From the NCBI RefSeq assembly GCF_026914265.1, contig NC_069135.1:63912738-63976737 (forward strand): DNA of 64,000 bases. The letters run 5' to 3'. The position numbers and the translations under genes were made by a program. This document shows, piece by piece, positions 57,018 through 64,000 of this stretch. A model generated the notes under the pieces. The model worked only from the letters and a program-made list of their open reading frames with translations, was not told the DNA's origin and made no database searches. This stretch comes from Mya arenaria. Taxonomy: Eukaryota; Mollusca; Bivalvia; Myida; Myidae. Position 1 is the stretch's first letter. The number at the start of each line of letters is the position of its first letter.

Positions 57018-57189
57018 AAGTCAAATCCCGTTGGCTCGAACTCGCTTGGCTCGAATTCCTTGTTAGATCGAACTGATGTAAACGACCGATTTCATTATAC
57101 TGAGGAAAGCATACCGCTTGGCTCGAATTTTTCGAGGCTCGATGTATTTTCGACGGTCCCTGGGGGTTCGAGCCAACGGGGTTCGACTG
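57018..57189. mobile_element. pogo/Tigger-like MITE, copy B
   Basis: Twin of 30409-30582: ends 'aagtcaaatcccgttggctc' and 'gagccaacggggttcgactg' with TA on each side, 172 bp. The right end is closer to the expected perfect inverse than in A, the left end less so, as expected for independent decay after duplication. Confidence 0.8.
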
Positions 57190-58115
57190 TATAAAAAGAA
57201 ATTCTGGTCTTGTTTGGCAGCATAATTAATGTGAACCCCCCTCCCGCTGGCACAGTCCAAATATTTTTAGAAAATCGATAATTTGGCCACTCGAACTCAT
57301 TCACAAGTTTCTGGATTTTCGAACCTTTCCTTAATTAATTGAAAGCTTCGCGTGATAATATCAATCAACCAATCTCACATCAGCCTTTAACTGATTTGTA
57401 AGTGTGTGGAAATCGTGGAATTCAAAGACAATTCGTTTACTAGCATATATCAGCATTTGTTTAAGGGGTGCAGCTGTCATAGTTTTAATTGACGTTCAAT
57501 ATAAAATATATTTCATTATTTTTGTAAATTGGCCAGAAGGAAGTGTCAGATTTGTTTTCGCATTTTTGCTAAAATAACTTATACACGCGTCGTCGGTTAG
57601 TGCTAAAGGATGCTATCTAACACCATACGATTTCTCACATCGAGTGATACATTTGGCGCATCTCGACTACCGATATTTCATCATAAAGTAATGGAAATTG
57701 GTTTAGAGATGCCTAAACTAAATTATATAACGATAACATTACCAATTTTAAAAGACGTGGGTAAATTATCTTGATTGCGGAAGATAAGATGTGTGTCTTT
57801 GGATAGTTGTGCGTTTCATTACGCCCATCGACTAACATTAGGATGAACATTTCTTCGTTAAATGCCTGGCACTTCCTATGTTTTTGTGTACTACATTCTA
57901 GTCTGAAATTCAGCCTTTCGAGTTATGCAATAAAATATATGAACAATGGAGATTATGAATGTACTCGTACACACGTAATTGTAAAACTATGATTTGTTTT
58001 ACCCCGCGATTATCTTCTTACGATGAAAATGTTACATAGCAGTTTTAAGATGTGTTATATTATATACATGTGGTTAATAACCTCATAGACATTGTTAACA
58101 CTCCCGAATTATAAT

Positions 58116-58191
58116 GATGCTCCGAGTGGGGATCAAACACGGGACCTTCTGATCAAGAGGACGATACGCTTACCGCTTGCCTTCGCCACCG
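58116..58191 (-). mobile_element. tRNA-derived SINE remnant, copy B
   Basis: Twin of 31850-31930. Here the box B-like stretch reads 'cccgtgtttgatccccac', a little closer to consensus. Confidence 0.62.
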
Positions 58192-58469
58192 ATTTAATAT
58201 TTAACTTTTCCGGTGTCAACTGCAAATTAATCATAATATTTATTTAGTTTGAAGTTTTTATTGATTTTTGTTTCAACACATATCTGAACATTTTTCAATA
58301 TGCATCTGTCTTATCAATTGATTAAAATGGCAGTCTTGAAAAAAAATCATTCTGCGGTATATATTGCGCAAAATCATGGTCATTGGGGCGAGTAAAACAT
58401 TTGCTCTAAAACGTTATATAAGAGTATGTAGCGAAAGAGCCATTCTCAATAATTTAGATTTCAATCTGA

Positions 58470-58981
58470 GTGTTTGTTGATATCGTGCACTTGCTCAATA
58501 AAACAGAAAACGACGTCATACCCGCAGGTGGCTGTATTCTGACATCTATCACATCGCTTACTGGAATGGCGATACATGGAGAGCAAATGTTTTATTACAA
58601 AACACTGGTTGAGTCTACGGACGTGTTTACTGGCCTGTCATCGATTTCCGAGTGGTTGAAGAAGTTAAAAACCCCGTCCTAACAGCACACGATGCAGCTT
58701 TTGACACAAGATTAATGATAACTAAATGTCTGAGCTGTAGTATAAGCCATTTCCACATTTATTGTTTTGCGGATAGTTTATGGCTATGCAAAGTAATATT
58801 TCCTGAAATTACAAGCTACAAATTATCTGCAATATTCCACAATATATTTAACATATTCTTCAATGCTCACAGCGCGGACGCTGATGTTGCCGCCTTCGGA
58901 GCCCTGTTACAAACAGTCGACGCTCTACCACAAAAGCTTCAGATTACGTTCTTAGAAGATGCTCACTTTAACGTAATATGA
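58470..58981 (+). pseudogene. PML-type DEDDh exonuclease domain, broken, copy B
   Basis: Twin of 33028-33512, reading FVDIVHLLNKTENDVI, FTGLSSISEWLKKL, then in another frame PVLTAHDAAFDTRLM, CFADSLWLCKVIFPEI, TSYKLSAIFHNIFNIF and NAHSADADVAAFGALL. The catalytic pattern of Exo II (HDAAFD) and Exo III (H-x4-D) is kept, while Exo I is degraded. The reading is broken once, at a different place from copy A; B is open further downstream and A further upstream. The domain may therefore have still been readable when the duplication occurred. Confidence 0.78.
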
Positions 58982-59299
58982 AACAAGAACGAAAAGAACT
59001 ACTTGCGGACATATGTATATAACTGCAACAGTATTATCACTAGCTGGTACTAGACTGTACGGGAAGTAGCTCCAAGTAGCGTACGCAGATTACGGGTGCG
59101 ATGGACTGTTAGAAGGCCTAACAGTTATTTTTATTATATGTTTCATTTAAATATTAACCTGGCTTTTCACTTTAAAGCAGCCCCAAATTAATAAATAACA
59201 GACTGCTGTCGAACAATCCAAAACAAAACAATTAATCACAAGAAAACATAAGGTTGTTTTTGCCGTATCTCACAAAATTGAGTAGAAATACTTGACCCT

Positions 59300-59775
59300 G
59301 AGGTCAAGACGGAACAAAGGCTACAAAGAAGCAATTTTAACAGTTTCACAGGCAATGTAGCTTCCAATATTCACACTGGAAACTATCATTTTTTGCAAAA
59401 CAGTCTTAAAATATGTTCAGCGTTATGCAAAAAAGAGCATCCCTTTCTTTTTCCTTGAACAACATATTGATATTTAAACAAAAGCACTGTTTTTTCTGCA
59501 CTAACATCCGAATTAAAGGGGGGGGGCAGATAACTGTGGTCTTTAGCCATTTATTTTTCTGAGTCGAATATTTACTATAAGCTTGTTCAACTTTTGACGT
59601 TGAACAAAACAAAATATGAAAAACGCGAGTTATTATATATGTTTCACATTGATCTTACCTTTGTGTGCAAATATTAAAATAAAATTGTATTATGCTTGTT
59701 TACGTGCATATCGTTTATCTATGTTTTTTCGATGAGATTTCAATATCTAATGACGCCATTGGGGATAAAATTAAA
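59300..59775. mobile_element. Insertion present only in duplication copy B
   Basis: Copy A reads continuously 'gagtagaaatacttaaagaa' (about 33870-33890) where B has about 475 extra bases between 'gaaatactt' and 'aaagaaatga'. It contains a G-run ('aaaggggggggcag') and 'tcaacttttgacgttgaac', a short palindrome, but no coding and no clear terminal repeats, so the class is unknown. Deletion from A is the alternative. Confidence 0.5.
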
Positions 59776-60339
59776 GAAATGATGGTGCCTGATGATGGCG
59801 GGGTTTTTCACTTACTTCTCCGAAAAGTATTTTTTCACATAAATGATTAAAACAAGCTTACCACTTTATGCTGATCAATTGTCAGTACATATAGAAAATA
59901 TTTCATATTGACGTCGAAATTTTGTTGAGCAACGTATCGACTACGTTCAGCTTAACTTGAACACACACATCAAATGATGGTTAAATTTTAGTTTATTCCA
60001 AAAATAGCACAACAATCAATTTTTTGAAATGTTTACAATAATCATACTCTATCAACACAGCTAATCTCATTAGATGAATCACAATCACATCGTTTTTAAA
60101 ATGTAGTTTGGGGAGGTAAAACCTCATAGAACTTATTTAATTTTTATTTTTTTTATATTATTTTTATAAGCATGGTGCCTTTACATTAACAGTACTATTC
60201 AATACTTGATGACAAACCAATATCTTAAGACAAGCTCCTCATGTTTTGGCATAATTGAAAACTTTCTGTGTCACATACACAAATATTACAATTAAAACAA
60301 TTTTGTACAACTCCTTATAAATCATATATATTTTAAAAG

Positions 60340-61765
60340 TATGTCAATCATACCAGGAGAACATTGGAAAAAAATCAGCATAATCACGCTCAGACAAAGT
60401 GGTGAGAACTCTATATTAAAACGCTCCAAAACAATGGGAACAATTCAACAAAAGTCACATTCAGAAACAAATTGAGCTATTCAACTTCAACATGATCACA
60501 CTCAGGCAATAGGAAAACTCTGTAACGCCAGAAACAAAAGAACAATTCATCATGCTAACAATCAGGAGGTTATTCAACATAACCTGTATTAGAAATATGA
60601 GTTCAATTTTAACATCATCACACTCGGAGACCAAGCAGAATATTAAACATGATATGACTCAGAAATGTGAGTTTAATTTTAACATCATCACACTTTGAGA
60701 CAAAGCAAAATATTTAACATGATCACACTCAGAAATAAATTAAAATATTTCAACATCGTTTCACATGGAAAACTCAGTGACAAACGGAAACGAGCAGAGA
60801 CAAAAGGGGAAATTAACATTGTCACGATCAGGGATAAAAATGGACACTTCAAAATTATCACGCTTAGAGACAAAGGGGAAAATCCAGTTTTTTCACACTC
60901 AGAGACGAAAGGGACAAAACATTATCACAATCAGAGACTATGGGTTGAATACAAGATAATCACACTCAGAGGGAATCCAACACTATAATTCTCAGAAACG
61001 GAAATCTAACCCCATTACAATCAGAGACAAAATGGACAATATACCACACTCAATGCATCACTATGGGTTTGCAAAATCGCGGCCTAGTGGTCATACTGCA
61101 TAAGCGAACGAAAATAAGAATACAATTTAAATGGAAATCTCATTTCTCGTTTATAGGGAGAGAACATTACAAAAAACAACTATTTTAGGAACTAAGGGGA
61201 TACCACAACATGTTCACCTTAATGGACAAAAGAGAAACCGTAACATATTAAAGCTCATAGCGAAAGAGGGCATCTCAAAATATTGACATTCAGAGACAAG
61301 AAGGATACATAAACATGTATATTTCATCATGAAAATCATGAAAGACTTCATCTCTTAATATATTTATAGTCAGACACAAACAAGACACCGAAACATTTAT
61401 ATTTCATCATGCAAGGGAACATCTGAACATGTTCACAAACAGGTACAAAAAAAGTCATCTGAACATGTTAATTTCGTGATTAAAGGTAACATCTCAGCAT
61501 AATCACATTCAGAGACAAAAAAATACACCTTATGATTTTATTCTCATAGTAAAATGGATAATCTCAAAATGTTTACTTTGAGGTATAAAGAAGACCTCTT
61601 AACATGTTTATTCTCATTACAACATGTTCACATTTAGAGACAAAAAGACACAAGTTTTTTCTCAAAGTGAAAGGAAAAAGTGAAAAATACACCTTAATAT
61701 GTTTATTTCATCATGCAATGGAAAATCTCATCATGTTCACATTCAGTTACAAAACACCCTGAAAC
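60340..61765. repeat. Degenerate ~35-bp tandem array, copy B
   Basis: Homologous with 34480-36110: 'aacatgatcacactcagaaa', 'agagacaaaggggaaaat' and related text. It is shorter than A by several units, and units are permuted or lost in places, showing slippage since duplication. Confidence 0.82.
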
Positions 61766-61887
61766 ATACTTTCTTTGTTTGTCTTAATTAACTTAAGAGA
61801 AGAATTCTACCCAATCTTTATCAAATTTCAGTCCGCTTTTTTGGTAGAAACCAGTTATATTGTCCTGTATGAAAACCGAAGAGAAGA

Positions 61888-61950
61888 AGCCACTGGTGTG
61901 GCTTAAACCCACGAACGTATAATGCGCGAGGTGGACTTCTTAAAAAGAAA
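61888..61950 (-). mobile_element. tRNA-like SINE remnant, copy B
   Basis: Twin of 36230-36296; the minus strand reads 'ttaagaagtccacctcgcgc' and then 'cgtgggtttaagccac'. Very degenerate. Confidence 0.48.
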
Positions 61951-63560
61951 ACCACTGTTATCTTGTGTTCATGTTTATTTGTATTACAATAGCAAGCTTA
62001 TTTTTCCCGATATGTATCATTTTACTATCAAGAATAGTTTTAATCGAAGGTCAAACTGAGTCACTTAGTCAAAAACAAGAACATTCCGTTTCCCTCGACG
62101 GATATATTAAAACAAAACTAGATATTAATCTTTCGAACGCTTTTCGTTTGTGTAAGATGTAGGTTAAGTAATTTGTGAATCATCTGATAATAATCGACAA
62201 TAAGATGTCTTACACTCTGTCATCAAAATGTATACATAAGAAGTTATTGCCAGCATTGATAGTCAGCAAAGATTTTATATCGAACTCGAAAATGTATAAT
62301 TTAATTCATAACGCAGAAAAAAAGGTTTAGAAATACAGACGAGTTGGAACTCTGCTTACCGAATTCCTATCAAATCACTACGAAATATTTTTGAATATTC
62401 TTTTTGTTACAAGCCAAAGTTAAGTTCTAATATTTGGTATAAACTGTTTAGCCATGTCACTGGGCAAAAGACTGAAACACAAGATTTGGGCATTATCCTC
62501 GTGTTTTAAGCATTTAAATGTAATTCTCACCAATAAATTTAGAGCAGTTTTGCCGTTGCCTTTATAAATATAAACATTATGTCGTGTCGAAAGCGAAGTT
62601 ACTTGCCATGTCAAGGCAAAAATAGGATGCCGTTTACAAATCATCAGTCTAAAATTCAAACACTTAGTTTATATTTGAGTTTATTAAGTTCTTTCTTCGT
62701 TTCTTATTAACGGATATGTAACTTAATAACTTCTAACTGACTTAGTGTTTTACACTCCCAGATTGTATCCCTAAAATGATGCCGTGCGACTGTCAATCAC
62801 TGCATTTCCCCCTCCTCCCCAGGATATTTTGACGTGATTTAAGTCAGCATTGACACTAAAATTGTGCCTTTGCATATGTAAACAGAAGGCTTGGCTATAT
62901 GCAACTGTGCAGCTAAAGCTTAATCTTGAAGAGTCTTCAGCGATCAGCTACGATTCTTCACTAATCAGTTTAAAATCTAAACGTATTAAAAACCTAGCAA
63001 TGCCATTTTTTGTTCGCATTTAAAAAAAATGAGTAAAACACACAAAAAAGCAGTTTAATTCATCGTCTATTTAATTCTTGATTAATGAGTTATGCTTTAC
63101 TTATTTGTTTTAGCATTCAAATACCAAAACAATGTACGAAATGTACAATTAAAAGATGCATTAACTCGTATATTTTGTATATTTCAATTTATCATTTCAT
63201 TGTTAAAATTACAATATACTATCTGTTATTATATGAGTACATTTAGCTAATGATTTTATCTCATTTAGCGCTTCATTTTTATGCTCCCGTTTGTTTACCA
63301 TTTGAAATGAACACTATACATAGAATGCTTAATCAAAATCTTTTAAATGAAAATCCTTTGTAAAGGGCGATATTTGACCCACATAACAGCCCCACTAAAC
63401 TAAATGGGTCTGAATTTATGTAGAAAAAATATTGCCCCGACCCTATGTGCCACTCACGGAGCATTATTGATTCCTTTAAATTGAAGAGCAATGGCTCCTT
63501 ATGAAAAGCAATGAGTTTTGTAGAATTCGGGATGCTGAACAAAATGAATCACTTATGGTG

Positions 63561-64000
63561 TACTCTGTACTAGAGTGAGTGACTTTTTTCATACAATGAC
63601 GGCAATACTCTAAAGGTAATTATAACGAACTCATTGAAAGGGTCAAGACCCGAGGATGACGTGAATATGTATATATCCAGCCTTTTGCCTAGTGACGTAG
63701 TATTATAGTAAAATACAAATATTTGAACTTAACTTTTACTTGTGACAAATAAAGAATATAAAAAACGTTTCGCAGTGATTTGATAGATATTCGGAAAACT
63801 GAAACTCGTTTGCATTATATGATCTTATTCCTGTGTTTTCAATTAAATGGCCCATTTTCTCTTCTGACTATGGATGATAATAGTAGCTGATTGTGTACAA
63901 AGGATAAATAAGATTTTACTGATGGGTTGTCCCTGTAGTTTGCATTACATTATTTAACAAACGACCTCCTATTATAGCACTGACATGACAAGTTACTTCG
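63561..64000. other. Unique DNA after duplication copy B
   Basis: AT-rich; no gene or repeat recognised up to the end of the window. Confidence 0.4.

Larger units (their letters stand above)
56169..63560. repeat. Segmental duplication, copy B (3' flank of gene B)
   Basis: Same order and orientation as 29649-37850; the match ends where B turns to 'tactctgtactagagtgagt' and A to 'ttaatgattggtttcatac'. Copy B lacks several segments present in A and has its own insertion at 59300-59775. In 62200-63560, matching A 36500-37850, no gene is recognised. Confidence 0.92.

Overview
The window is nuclear DNA from a bivalve mollusc, most likely a heterodont clam or mussel of the Mya/Dreissena kind. The reasons are that it is AT-rich, its genes are split by GT-AG introns, minisatellites and short interspersed repeats are dense, the repeat built on GGTCACAGTGACC is present, and it carries a local array of RING-less TRIM-like genes (two B-boxes, coiled coil, beta-propeller), a family expanded in bivalves. 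The species call is an inference.

Layout. 1-6.7 kb: no gene, a 32-bp minisatellite (about 2.1-3.7 kb) and AT-rich DNA. 6.75-7.7 kb: a dead TRIM-like first exon with three in-frame stops and a lost splice donor. 7.9-14.94 kb: a plus-strand chain of seven phase-compatible short exons of a gene I cannot name; it ends in a UBA/CUE-like helical segment, and its introns hold a roughly 1.8-kb tandem-repeat element rich in nuclear-receptor-type palindromes and a 97-bp repeat. 15-20.4 kb: a foldback element, a long 75/95-bp tandem repeat, one minus-strand candidate exon, a tRNA-derived SINE and a 69-bp minisatellite. 20.5-21 kb: a scrambled TRIM fragment. 21.99-29.65 kb: TRIM-like gene A, with a probable non-coding first exon, coding exon 1, a 4.3-kb repeat-filled intron holding a LINE tail and a foldback insertion, and coding exon 2. 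37.9-50 kb: a mostly gene-poor stretch with a minus-strand split gene (about 45.1 to 42.05 kb, perhaps further), two adjacent minisatellites and two isolated candidate exons. 51.06-56.17 kb: TRIM-like gene B, preceded by a purine-only tract.

Genes A and B are each followed by the same 7.4-8.2 kb of DNA (29.65-37.85 kb and 56.17-63.56 kb). Each copy holds a pogo-like MITE, tRNA-derived SINE remnants, a broken PML-type DEDDh exonuclease sequence and a degenerate 35-bp tandem array. In the stretch I aligned, the non-coding part of this duplication is about 96% identical by eye, while the coding exon 2 of the two genes differs at roughly 28% of amino acids. That contrast is the most striking signal here. 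It implies either diversifying selection on the beta-propeller or a conversion boundary at the stop codon.

Functionally, the TRIM-like proteins should be cytoplasmic scaffolds or sensors: B-boxes and coiled coil for self-assembly, propeller for ligand recognition. They lack a RING, so any ubiquitin ligase role would need a partner. The other split genes are described from sequence only.
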